12,106 bases of DNA from an uncultured Clostridium sp. Its GTDB lineage: Bacteria; Bacillota; Clostridia; Lachnospirales; Anaerotignaceae. This document shows, piece by piece, positions 1-7,792 of the stretch (positions are counted from its first letter, which is position 1; each line of letters begins with the position of its first letter). The notes beneath the pieces were generated by a model, which was not told the origin of the DNA, did not search any database, and saw only the letters and a program-made list of their open reading frames with translations. The position numbers and the translations under genes are program-made. The stretch spans positions 1-12,106 of the forward strand of contig CAMXTM010000030.1 of NCBI GenBank assembly GCA_947246775.1, read 5' to 3'.

Positions 1-410
1 TTGCTGTACTGAAATGCCGCAGAAGATGCCCCTTGCATCACCGCTATTTTTTGTTTTTTAGATATGGTATTAGGCATTTTTTGTATGATATTGTAGTTGG
101 TTTCCAGTGGTTTTGTAAAATCCAATATAGGGCTTGTTTTATCTTTGCCTTGCATAGCAAGGGCTGCTGTTTTTGCAATTTGTAATAAATTTTTTTCTGT
201 CAAGTCATTTGTGTAAGCATATACCGCTTGGTTGCCATAAAACAAACGGATACCTGCCCCTTTATCTATACCAGAAAGAGCCGTTTCTACTGCTCCATTT
301 ATCATAGTAATGGTATTTTTTTGTGACTGCTCTACATAAATTTCTGCAAAGTCTGCACACTGTTCTAATGCTGTTGTAAGTACATTTTCTATTACAGATT
401 TTTTTAACAT
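1..410 (-). CDS. tldD: TldD-family metalloprotease, N-terminal part (cut by window edge)
   Basis: Partial gene: the start codon and the first 136 codons are present and the rest lies beyond the left edge. The frame is open to base 1. The product starts MLKKSVIENVLTTALEQ and continues with ADFAEIYVE and then GIDKGAGIRLFYGN followed by a YAYTNDLTE segment. These match the N-terminal domain of TldD more than its partner TldE/PmbA, because the GIR...AY pattern is the TldD form. TldD and TldE form a heterodimeric zinc protease that degrades unfolded peptides or trims peptide-derived products. The zinc-binding residues would lie in the missing part, so catalytic competence cannot be judged. The ATG at 408-410 follows an AAAGGAG ribosome binding site. 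It lies 131 bases downstream of recU and has its own candidate promoter, so it need not depend on the queG-recU transcript. Confidence 0.82.
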   Translation of the reverse strand, partial: MLKKSVIENVLTTALEQCADFAEIYVEQSQKNTITMINGAVETALSGIDKGAGIRLFYGNQAVYAYTNDLTEKNLLQIAKTAALAMQGKDKTSPILDFTKPLETNYNIIQKMPNTISKKQKIAVMQGASSAAFQYS

Positions 411-489
411 TTTTCGCTCCTTTCTCTGTCTACTAAAACACTATTTTTTTTATCAATATGTTACCATAGGCAAACTATTTATACAACCG

Positions 490-498
490 ATTATAGCA
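490..498 (-). promoter_or_regulatory. Extended -10 promoter candidate for tldD
   Basis: On the minus strand the recU-tldD gap (411-541) carries TGCTATAAT, a perfect extended -10 element (TGnTATAAT), about 80 bases upstream of the tldD start. No good -35 is visible 16-18 bases upstream, which is common for extended -10 promoters. A 7-base inverted repeat, TTACCAT at 461-467 and ATGGTAA at 519-525, brackets it. Nothing else is recognised in this gap, and there is no clear terminator after recU. Confidence 0.4.
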
Positions 499-541
499 AT
501 TGTTTATAGAAAAATACGATGGTAAAAAAAGGGCTGATATG

Positions 542-1072
542 CTATTGCTGATGTATTAAGTAGGTGTTAATTGCCTCTAAATACTGCAAAATTCCACTTT
601 TTTGCTCAATACAATATTGTTGTTCAAAAGCGTCCAATGGAATGGATTTCCTACCGCCTTTTTGAGATTCTGTCCAATATTTTTGTAAAGTTTCAAAGGG
701 CAAAAAATAAAATTTGTCTATTGCTGAAAAATGTACCAGCAAAAAAGAAATACCTTTTTGTTTTTGAAAGTCTTCCATAAACTGTATTTGATGGGGGTGA
801 ATATTTTGTATTGGCAAACTTTTTAAACTGGTTTCTTTGGCATCAAAGCAAACAGGAATCCCTTGTACAACGCCCATATAGTCAACTGTACTCTGTTGGT
901 CAAAATAGGCAAGGGTAATCGTTCTATTTTTGTTGTCTACTCGAACAGGTGTAATTGGTGTAGGTATTTTTTGAAACAAGGCAAGTCCTCTTTGCCTATA
1001 ATAATCGTTTGTAAAATTAATTAAATCTTCTAGTGCGCTTCCTCTTAATCCTCTTGTATTCCAAAATCCCAT
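542..1072 (-). CDS. recU: Holliday junction resolvase RecU
   Basis: RecU cleaves four-way Holliday junctions during recombination and repair in Firmicutes, working with RuvAB and RecA. The 176-residue product carries the family signature almost unbroken: N-terminal NTRGLRGSALEDLIN (residues 5-19), then KIPTPITPVRVD (35-46), the nuclease core STVDYMGVVQGIPVCFDAKE (61-80) with the probable metal ligands D64 and D77 and the basic K79, and a C-terminal GGRKSIPLD motif. It is slightly shorter than the Bacillus subtilis protein (about 206 aa), mostly because it lacks an N-terminal extension. The ATG at 1070-1072 lies 6 nt after GTGAGG. The first 28 bases overlap the end of queG in another frame, implying co-transcription and probably translational coupling. 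In many Firmicutes recU sits beside the penicillin-binding protein gene ponA. Here its neighbours are queG and tldD. Confidence 0.93.
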   Translation of the reverse strand: MGFWNTRGLRGSALEDLINFTNDYYRQRGLALFQKIPTPITPVRVDNKNRTITLAYFDQQSTVDYMGVVQGIPVCFDAKETSLKSLPIQNIHPHQIQFMEDFQKQKGISFLLVHFSAIDKFYFLPFETLQKYWTESQKGGRKSIPLDAFEQQYCIEQKSGILQYLEAINTYLIHQQ

Positions 1073-2076
1073 GATTTTTCCTCACTTTTTTTATTTAAAT
1101 TGTCCATTGCATTTTTTGCTGTAGCGCAAATGACTTCTCTTTTGTCTTGCAATGCCTTCTCCAGTAAAGGCAATGCTTGTTTTGTGCCACTGTTTCCCAA
1201 TGCAATCAGGGCATTTCTTTGTAACACTTTTTTTCCTCTCCAACCTGCGGCTGTTTTTGCGATGTTTTCTGTAAACCATTGATTAGAACAGTGTAATAGT
1301 TGTTCTAGGGAAATACTAGTTTCATATTCTGTAAAGGAGTGTAGTGCAGTTTGATTTTTGGGACAAACCACTTGACAAACATCACAGCCATAAATTTGCT
1401 TACCCATTGTTTGCATAACTTCAGCGGGCAAAGCAGTTTTTGTTTGTGTCAAATAAGAAATACACTTTGTCATATCAAAACCATTTTTAGAAAGTGCGCC
1501 CGTGGGACAATTTTTAATACACTGTTCACAGCTTCCACAATCCCCTGTAACAGCGTTTTTTGGTTTTAGTGGTAAATTGGTCAACATATATCCTAAAAAA
1601 GCAAGAGAGCCAAATTTTTTGGTCTGTACGCAACCATTTTTACCGATATATCCTAAACCAGCCCGTACTGCTACCGCTCTATCTACTAGCGCACCTGTAT
1701 CTACAAAATATTGACATTCTATTTCAGGTACTTTTTGTTTTAAATACGCTTGTAGTGCTTGGAAGTGTTCCCTTAATATAATATGATAGTCTGTTGCTAC
1801 GGCAGCAATCGAAAATTCCCCATATAGTGGATTGTTTTGCCTTGTCTGTTTTTTACGATAGCCATAGCCCATAGCAAAAACAATAATGCTTTTTGCATTT
1901 TCCATCGTCAAGGCAGGGTAAATTCTTTTTTGAATGTCCTGCTCTACAAAACCTTTTAATTGTTCGTTTTTTTGCGCTAGTACCTGCTCCAATTCTAAAA
2001 AAGGTTCTGCACTCGTAATGCCTGCTGCTAAATTTCTGCTTTTTGCAAATGTGTATATCTCTTGTTCTAGTATCAT
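1045..2076 (-). CDS. queG: Epoxyqueuosine reductase QueG
   Basis: QueG performs the last step of queuosine synthesis, reducing epoxyqueuosine to queuosine in the wobble position of GUN-anticodon tRNAs. It uses cobalamin and two [4Fe-4S] clusters. The 343-residue product shows the family order: an N-terminal domain, the segment VDTGALVDRAVAVRAGLGYIG (about 125-145) that holds the substrate-site aspartates D126 and D132, then ferredoxin-like cysteines C180-C183-C186-C190 followed by PTGA, C205, and C231-C234-C238 in a GCDVCQVVCPKN segment. A HEAT-like C-terminal repeat (about 285-325, ALIALGNSGTKQALPLLEKAL) completes the usual long form. The ATG at 2074-2076 follows AAAGGAG with 5 nt spacing. 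Only 16 bases separate the start from a hairpin at 2093-2122, so transcription must pass that hairpin. The 3' end overlaps recU. Confidence 0.95.
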   Translation of the reverse strand: MILEQEIYTFAKSRNLAAGITSAEPFLELEQVLAQKNEQLKGFVEQDIQKRIYPALTMENAKSIIVFAMGYGYRKKQTRQNNPLYGEFSIAAVATDYHIILREHFQALQAYLKQKVPEIECQYFVDTGALVDRAVAVRAGLGYIGKNGCVQTKKFGSLAFLGYMLTNLPLKPKNAVTGDCGSCEQCIKNCPTGALSKNGFDMTKCISYLTQTKTALPAEVMQTMGKQIYGCDVCQVVCPKNQTALHSFTEYETSISLEQLLHCSNQWFTENIAKTAAGWRGKKVLQRNALIALGNSGTKQALPLLEKALQDKREVICATAKNAMDNLNKKSEEKSWDFGIQED

Positions 2077-2081
2077 ATTTT

Positions 2082-2113
2082 CTCCTTTATAGAAAAGAAC
2101 ACCCCTAAAGGAG
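2082..2113 (-). promoter_or_regulatory. Possible Shine-Dalgarno-sequestering alternative pairing before queG
   Basis: On the minus strand CUCCUUUA (2113 to 2106) in the upstream hairpin is perfectly complementary over 8 nt to UAAAGGAG (2089 to 2082), the queG ribosome binding site. The two are separated by 16 nt. This pairing cannot form together with the terminator-like hairpin at 2093-2122, since both use the same 5' arm. The complementarity is seen directly. A regulatory role is inference, and a chance match with a purine-rich ribosome binding site remains possible. Confidence 0.35.
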
Positions 2114-2122
2114 TGTTCTTTT
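2093..2122 (-). terminator. Hairpin terminator or attenuator between the SLH gene and queG
   Basis: In the minus-strand RNA, AAAAGAACACUCC pairs with GGGGUGUUCUUUU around the loop UUUA, giving 13 pairs including one G-U pair. The 3' arm ends in a U-rich run. On the plus strand the wobble becomes a C-A mismatch, so it is built for minus-strand transcripts. It starts 20 bases after the SLH-protein stop, so it fits as that operon's intrinsic terminator. It also lies directly before queG with no room for a promoter between, so it may act as an attenuator or a leaky terminator. Confidence 0.75.
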
Positions 2123-2142
2123 GATTTTGATTTTTAATTGTA

Positions 2143-5100
2143 TTATGGATTAAGAACAATAATATAATTATCATCTAATCCAGTTTCTTCCCATCCAGGT
2201 CTATAATTTTCAAAAGTAACTCCATCATATCCAAACACTGGTATTCGTGTAAGATGTAAAAATAGGTTTGCACCTAATGGATTACCATTTTTACTAGGTA
2301 TGATGTTATGCTCTACATCACAAATTGCAAATGGGAATGTGATTGATCCTCCTAAAGGAATATTGCTATAGGCCAATGAAAATCCAGAAACTGCTTCACC
2401 AACTGCTCTACCTTGTGCATCTCGTGCAACTGCCATTGTAATATCATCTTTTGATATTCTATATTTTGCTTGTCGAGATCTACCTTCTTCATCTACTTGA
2501 ACCTCTCCACTTTTTGGATCAGCATATAAATTCTTAGCCAAAAATTCATATGTCAATGGATTAAAAGAGCCATCATTTCCACGATAATATAAAGCTTCAT
2601 CTGATTGTACTCTAATAGTACCACTATACAATGTACCTGCTTCACCTAATTCTTGTGGATCAGTATAATATGTTACTGTAATTCTTGGTGGTGTTAAGTC
2701 TAATGCCCCAAATTCTTCAGAACATCTTACATCAGAATCATGTCCCTCTACACTACTTGTACCTAACCAGTTTGTTGCTACCGCATGAAGTATATATTTT
2801 ACTCCTGGTTCTAAACCTTTTACTTCTATCTCTACTGTTGCTTCTCCCACTTCTGGGTCAACTATCAATGGTTTAACAGAAGAATAATCAAGCGGTTGTC
2901 TACCTGTTTCTGTACGACCATTTTTAATTTCTTCTGCATTGACTTCACCAGGCGCATAGCCACCACTGTTATGTGATGGATATACTGCATAGTATAATTG
3001 GCAGCTCTTATCTACTGTAATTTCAATAATTCTGGAGTCTGTTGAATTATTACGAGTTGTAACTACAATAGATTTAATGATTGGTGGTACTAATTCTTTT
3101 GTTTTAAAACGGTTGATGTATAATGGGGATGGGTCAGCAGGTGTACCCTTTAAAACACTATACATAATATATTCTGTATTTGGCTGCAATCCTTCTATTT
3201 TTAAATTGTCCATAACAATATAAGCATTTGGAATAGAGAACTGTCCTTTTATGACATTATCACCTTGTATTGTTTGATAAAATACATCTTGTGCAGTAAT
3301 GGTAGCAGCTTCTACATTTGCACGAGGTATTATCATGTAATACATCATTGCTTCTTTATCTGTCTGTACTCTTGGACGAATCATATAATCGTCTACATAT
3401 TCGTAGTTTTGAGGGTATTCTGTAGGTGAGTCAGATTGGAACTGGTCTAACATAGGATAACCCTCTATAAATTTTGGTACAACAGTATCTGTAAATGGTA
3501 TTGTCATGTTAAATGGTGATGGATTTGTTACTTCCAATGCACCTGCTGCAATAGCATCATCAAAACCTTTTACTGGAGCGCCTGCTGCTGGCTGCAAGGT
3601 TGTTCTCGAACCAACAATACATTTAATACTCATGCTAACGTTTGCTGTCCAGCCTGCGCTTTCTGGCTTACCATCAATACTGCGTATTTTTATCGCATAT
3701 TCTTTTGGCTCTAACTGATTAAATCTTTCAAACAAATAAGTTGGTTCATTGTGCATTACTCTATCCAAAATATGGTGCAAGGAAATACCATTTGTGCCTG
3801 TATCACTGTCGTTTGCATTGATTTGGGCATCATAGTCTACTTCCTGTCCTGTTGCTAAGTCAATTCTAGTTCCTGTCAAAAGTCTAAAATCTGCATCATT
3901 TGGACCTTTTTCATATAAGTCAAACGTAATATTTGAGCTGGAATAAATTAACATATCATATAACAACTCGTCATTTGTGTCATTAGACTGTGGTGTTGCT
4001 GTAAATGTGACATCATATTCCTGTGGTGCAATCGTCTGTACTAAGGATACAAGAGATGGCACAGTGCGGAACTCTGGCAATTTTGTTTTTGGTTCCATTT
4101 TGTTATTTGTTGTATCCACAATGTCATCTAGTTCAAACTGATACCTTGAGCCACTACTCATAGGGATTGCACGAGATGGGAATGTGACTACTGTTTTGCC
4201 TTTTTCCAGTGTAACAGTTGCCCTACTAAAGTTGATTTCAACTGTTTTAGTTTCTGCTGTTGTAAGGTCATATAATGTTACATGGTCTTTTAAATTTTCT
4301 GGTGAAAGGTCAACAAACTCATCATTTTGTATTACTTTTACTTCTTCACTAAATACAATTCTAACATCAGAAGATGCTGTTGGGTATTCGTCCATCATTT
4401 CTGTAAATTCTTGTGTTGCTGTTGGTGGAATTTCGTCTAATGTTTTGATTAAACGTTTTTCAATTTCAGACATATTGCCTTGATTGTCTACCGCAACCAT
4501 ATAAATATCGTAAGCAACTTCTTCTTGCAATCTGTTTACATTGACTTTGCCCTCTACTTCTGCTTTTGCATTGGCTGAGCCTTTTGAAACACCTGTTGCG
4601 CCATTGATAATTGCCTGTTTTGCTTCATCAGAAGTCAAAGGAGGTATTGTCATAGAACCTACTGGTGGAGGTGGGAAATCTTCTCCTCTATCCATAACAA
4701 CATAGTACACTTTTGCATCTTCATCTACTTTAAAAAGCATTTCTACAGAATTTTTGGTTGCTTTGTTTTGTTTTGGATAGTCTTCCATAAATTCTGGAGA
4801 AGTTTTGTCTGATGTCGTAAAAGTGAGCTTTTTCATTGCAGTATCTTTTTCTCCATCATTACCCACAATATACAAATCGTATGTTGTTTTTTCTTCTAAT
4901 CCAGAAATACCAAAGTTAAATTCTATGTTCTTTTTGCAGTCTGTAATTGTACCTTTTGCCAAATTTCCGCTGAGGTTTCCTCTTCTTACTTCATACTGCG
5001 TTGGTGCTAAGCTGCCTGTTGGGAATAATGCCCAATAAGTTGTCAAATCTTTATTGGTTGTAGCAGAAACGGTTACAGTACTGTTTGTTGTTTCGTCTAT

Positions 5101-6840
5101 TTTTGGAGTACCAGATAAATATTGTGGTGAAGTATTGTCTGTTGTCACAAAAGTCAATTTTTCTCTTGTACTCATATCATCTCTGTCATCTACCAAAGCA
5201 GCAGTAAGCGTATATTCTGCATCTTTTGTCAATCCTGATACAGTAATCGTATATTCTGTATCAGATGCTGCTGCATTGACTGTACCAGATTTTAAAATAT
5301 CCACTCGTCTTTTTGGTTTGAGCAGGTCATCATCAGATACAGACGCTGCATCAGATTCTGTTACTGCCCAATAAATTGTACCTGGTTTATTGGTTTTAAC
5401 AAGAATCGTCGCTTTTGTTGCTTCTATCAAGTCCATCTTTGGGTATCTGCTCAATATTCTAGGAAAAGAAGAAGATTCTTCTGCATCTTTACTTGTCATT
5501 TTTTTACCATTGATGGTAGCTGTTGCACCTGGACGTAATACAATACTATCTGGCAGCATAGTAATTGTTACACCATCTGCATTGATATTGGCAATACCAA
5601 TATCACCCTCACCTTTAATATCTGTTTCCACATCTACAAATAATTCTGCAACATAGGTTCTGACATCTAATGTTGTTGTACTGTCTACAGCAGTTTCATC
5701 AATAACAAGAGTATTGATTTCACCAGAATCTAAATAAAGATTATTTTCTGGACCTTTTACTGTAACAGTGCCGTATGTACCTCTCAAATGCAAATCAGTA
5801 TCTTCTGGACCATTTAATTCTACATTTTCAAAACCGCCCTCTAAATCAGAAAGCTCCTCTAAATAAGCATTTGATTTTACTTTTGTGCTTGCAATTTGTG
5901 TGCTACCATCTACTTTTACAGAAACAGGTTTATCTTCTGGCGCATTAATAATCATATCTGCAATGGAAGAATCTGTAAATACAATACTACTTGCACCAAC
6001 ATTACTTTCGCCACCGCCGCTAATAATGACTTGACCAGTTACTTCAACATTTCTGAAATTGGTAAAACCAAGCTCTACACCCTCTGTAATATATAAGTCA
6101 CCGTTAATTACAGTATCATGAAGTGTTACACCTGATTTTGATATAGTAATATTACCATCGATAGAACCATAGCTGTAATCACCAGGTTGGTTAATAATTT
6201 TTCCTAATGCATTGTACAATATTGTACCTGCTTCTGCCCTTGTGATATTGTTTTTAGGACGGAATGTGCCATCTCTATATCCAGTGATAACACCTTTGTC
6301 TGCTGCAACATTGATAGAGCCGCGGCTCCATGTTGGAAAACTCATACCATCTACAAAGTCAGTGTTTACTCTGTCATCTTCTTCATACTTCAAATTTCTT
6401 GTTAAAAAGGCAACTGCTTGCTCTCTTGTCAAATTGTCTGAAGCACCAGAAAGATTTTTGCCACTTCCCACAAAATAACCTTGTGTTGCTGCAATGTCAA
6501 TTTCATTTGCATACCATTCTGTACCTTGAATATCTTTAAACTTTGTTCTACCTGTTGTTTCATGATAACCCATACCTTTGTTGAGCATCGTAACAAATTC
6601 TGCTCTTGTAATGTCGTTGTCAGGATTCATATTGCCATTTGTGTCACCTGACATAATACCGTTATCATACAAACTTCTAAGATAAGGTTCAGCCCATTTG
6701 CTGCCGTTCATGTTAAAGCCTGCTGCATATGTTTGTTTTACAAACAAACCTTCAGGAATAAAAATCTGACTTCCTAACATAGAAATTGCAGCAGCAACGG
6801 CTATCATTTTTTTGGCTTTGCCCTGCATTTTTTTCATCAT
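2143..6840 (-). CDS. Giant SLH-domain surface protein with Fn3/Ig-like modules
   Basis: The 1565-residue product has a signal peptide (basic MMKKMQGKAKK, a hydrophobic stretch about 12-28, probable cleavage near TYAA at 37-40). Three SLH repeats follow at about 44-90, 99-150 and 159-212, with ITRAE, LTREQ and ITRAE motifs; these normally hold proteins to pyruvylated secondary cell-wall polymer. Residues about 220-445 are rich in short G/V/I/T strand repeats, resembling a beta-helix or bactofilin-like stalk. Then come Fn3-like modules at about 461-567, 568-676, 677-800, 1120-1248 and 1250-1380. They share an aromatic pair (IYWAV, TYWAL, VYYVV, MYYMI, LYYAV) and a strand of the form YxLxxVA. 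An SbsA-type Ig-like module lies at about 801-925, and the C-terminal ~180 residues are unassigned. No enzyme motif or LPXTG sorting signal was seen. Likely an S-layer-associated adhesin or structural protein. Start at the first of two adjacent ATGs, 5 nt after GGAGGAG, overlapping the PilZ stop as ATGA. Confidence 0.9.
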   Translation of the reverse strand: MMKKMQGKAKKMIAVAAAISMLGSQIFIPEGLFVKQTYAAGFNMNGSKWAEPYLRSLYDNGIMSGDTNGNMNPDNDITRAEFVTMLNKGMGYHETTGRTKFKDIQGTEWYANEIDIAATQGYFVGSGKNLSGASDNLTREQAVAFLTRNLKYEEDDRVNTDFVDGMSFPTWSRGSINVAADKGVITGYRDGTFRPKNNITRAEAGTILYNALGKIINQPGDYSYGSIDGNITISKSGVTLHDTVINGDLYITEGVELGFTNFRNVEVTGQVIISGGGESNVGASSIVFTDSSIADMIINAPEDKPVSVKVDGSTQIASTKVKSNAYLEELSDLEGGFENVELNGPEDTDLHLRGTYGTVTVKGPENNLYLDSGEINTLVIDETAVDSTTTLDVRTYVAELFVDVETDIKGEGDIGIANINADGVTITMLPDSIVLRPGATATINGKKMTSKDAEESSSFPRILSRYPKMDLIEATKATILVKTNKPGTIYWAVTESDAASVSDDDLLKPKRRVDILKSGTVNAAASDTEYTITVSGLTKDAEYTLTAALVDDRDDMSTREKLTFVTTDNTSPQYLSGTPKIDETTNSTVTVSATTNKDLTTYWALFPTGSLAPTQYEVRRGNLSGNLAKGTITDCKKNIEFNFGISGLEEKTTYDLYIVGNDGEKDTAMKKLTFTTSDKTSPEFMEDYPKQNKATKNSVEMLFKVDEDAKVYYVVMDRGEDFPPPPVGSMTIPPLTSDEAKQAIINGATGVSKGSANAKAEVEGKVNVNRLQEEVAYDIYMVAVDNQGNMSEIEKRLIKTLDEIPPTATQEFTEMMDEYPTASSDVRIVFSEEVKVIQNDEFVDLSPENLKDHVTLYDLTTAETKTVEINFSRATVTLEKGKTVVTFPSRAIPMSSGSRYQFELDDIVDTTNNKMEPKTKLPEFRTVPSLVSLVQTIAPQEYDVTFTATPQSNDTNDELLYDMLIYSSSNITFDLYEKGPNDADFRLLTGTRIDLATGQEVDYDAQINANDSDTGTNGISLHHILDRVMHNEPTYLFERFNQLEPKEYAIKIRSIDGKPESAGWTANVSMSIKCIVGSRTTLQPAAGAPVKGFDDAIAAGALEVTNPSPFNMTIPFTDTVVPKFIEGYPMLDQFQSDSPTEYPQNYEYVDDYMIRPRVQTDKEAMMYYMIIPRANVEAATITAQDVFYQTIQGDNVIKGQFSIPNAYIVMDNLKIEGLQPNTEYIMYSVLKGTPADPSPLYINRFKTKELVPPIIKSIVVTTRNNSTDSRIIEITVDKSCQLYYAVYPSHNSGGYAPGEVNAEEIKNGRTETGRQPLDYSSVKPLIVDPEVGEATVEIEVKGLEPGVKYILHAVATNWLGTSSVEGHDSDVRCSEEFGALDLTPPRITVTYYTDPQELGEAGTLYSGTIRVQSDEALYYRGNDGSFNPLTYEFLAKNLYADPKSGEVQVDEEGRSRQAKYRISKDDITMAVARDAQGRAVGEAVSGFSLAYSNIPLGGSITFPFAICDVEHNIIPSKNGNPLGANLFLHLTRIPVFGYDGVTFENYRPGWEETGLDDNYIIVLNP

Positions 6841-7454
6841 TTTTTCTCCTCCATAATTTTTTTGCGATGACGACGCATTTGTAATCTAAAGATTGCTTCT
6901 CTTAAAAGGCGTTCACACACAATATTAAAATCTATAAATTTACTGCCATAAACATATAAATTTTTATCTGGCTGAAATTCTTTTCTAACAATTCCAACAT
7001 CTAGTATGATTGGGTCTGTTGTAATTGGAATTACTACCTCATAAGTGCCATCTTTGCTTAAATCTGCTTTTGAGACAAATCCCATACCACCACAACTAAT
7101 ATCGTTTACAACAATAGGAATGGTAAATGGTATTTTTTGTTCCTCTTCTGGAAAAGTTTTTATTAAATCAGTTTCCATATGAATTTTTACTTTTATTTCT
7201 TTTCGCATCTGGGCGCTGATATTAAATACATCTCCAAGTGAAACAATGTTGCCTTTTATATCTTGAATTTGTCCTTGATAAATTTCTGCATAACTTTGCA
7301 TTTTATGAAATTTAACCAAATTTAATCCATTTAAAGCTTTTACATCGTCAACCACTCTCATTGCCATTTGATTACCATTTCTTTCTAATAAGACAGCTTC
7401 ACATAAAACCATAGCGCCGCTTTCAGAAAGAATGGCATATTTTTCTTCCGCCAA
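6837..7454 (-). CDS. PilZ-domain protein (YcgR-like layout), possible cyclic di-GMP effector
   Basis: Two-part architecture of the YcgR/YpfA kind. An N-terminal beta-rich domain (about 1-80) ends in a GDVFNIS segment, and a C-terminal PilZ domain follows with DISCGG (D118, S120 and G123 counted from the chosen start), matching the (D/N)xSxxG motif, then MGFVS. The upstream RxxxR motif is altered: R84-K-E-I-K88, with lysine in place of the second arginine. The last ~25 residues are strongly basic (LQMRRHRKKIMEEKK). YcgR-like proteins bind cyclic di-GMP and act on flagellar motors or other targets; binding by this one is uncertain because of the R-to-K change. The chosen start is TTG at 7452-7454, 8 nt after AGGAGG. 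The in-frame GTG at 7461-7463 overlaps that ribosome binding site and is less likely. It follows the FlhB-like gene by under 40 bases and overlaps the SLH gene by 4 bases. Confidence 0.8.
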   Translation of the reverse strand: MAEEKYAILSESGAMVLCEAVLLERNGNQMAMRVVDDVKALNGLNLVKFHKMQSYAEIYQGQIQDIKGNIVSLGDVFNISAQMRKEIKVKIHMETDLIKTFPEEEQKIPFTIPIVVNDISCGGMGFVSKADLSKDGTYEVVIPITTDPIILDVGIVRKEFQPDKNLYVYGSKFIDFNIVCERLLREAIFRLQMRRHRKKIMEEKK

Positions 7455-7492
7455 TAGAAACACCTCCTAAAAAATCAAAATAATACAAGTTG

Positions 7493-7792
7493 TCATTCTT
7501 CATCTTCTTCCTGCTCTTGTGCAAAGTTTAAAAAGAAAACATAAATGTCTACTACTGCTTTGTAAAGCTCTTCTGGTATTTCTGAGCCTAGTTCTAGCTG
7601 CGTTAATATTGTTGTTAAAGAAGTATCTTCATAGATAGGGACTTGATTTTCTCCAGCAATTTCCACAATTTTTTCTGCAATATGTCCCATACCAGATGCT
7701 ACAATAACAGGTGCAATATTTTTATCAACATCATAACGTAGTGCTACTGCTTTTTTATTCAATTTGTCATTAAATCCTGACATTGACTGCAT
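7493..7792 (-). CDS. FlhB C-terminal-like protein (YlqH/FlhX type)
   Basis: A 99-residue protein matching only the cytoplasmic C-terminal domain of FlhB/YscU export-switch proteins. It contains KKAVALRYD (13-21), then APVIVASGMGHIAEKIVEIA (27-46) and VPIYEDTSLTTILTQLELGSEIP (51-73), the order seen after the NPTH cleavage site of full FlhB. The four membrane helices and the NPTH site are absent, so it corresponds to the fragment that FlhB releases on autocleavage. Bacillus subtilis YlqH is a known stand-alone member. A role in substrate-specificity switching of flagellar type III export is likely but not proven. The start ATG at 7790-7792 has AAAGGA only 3-4 nt upstream; a second ATG three codons later (MSGFNDK) is an alternative. 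It overlaps the end of the FliK-like gene by 23 bases. The last residues are very acidic (EQEEDEE). Confidence 0.88.
   Translation of the reverse strand: MQSMSGFNDKLNKKAVALRYDVDKNIAPVIVASGMGHIAEKIVEIAGENQVPIYEDTSLTTILTQLELGSEIPEELYKAVVDIYVFFLNFAQEQEEDEE

Noticed and set aside
2076..2122. preQ1 riboswitch before queG
   Set aside because: The queuosine link and the CTATAAAGGAG segment are suggestive, but the preQ1-I core (loop with an A-rich tail forming a pseudoknot, conserved CUA and ACUAA elements) is not present, and the stem is a plain terminator-like hairpin.
4184..5656. Several plus-strand frames of 77-106 codons opposite the SLH gene
   Set aside because: All are antisense to a clearly coding gene, lack ribosome binding sites, and show hydrophobic, serine- and valine-rich antisense composition.
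7455..7463. GTG start for the PilZ-like gene
   Set aside because: The GTG is part of the AGGAGGTG ribosome binding site itself; the TTG 9 bases later has ideal spacing.
6830..7500. Cyclic di-GMP riboswitch before the PilZ or SLH gene
   Set aside because: The gaps are under 40 bases or overlapping, far too short for a GEMM-type aptamer, and none of its conserved sequence is seen in the divergent region either.
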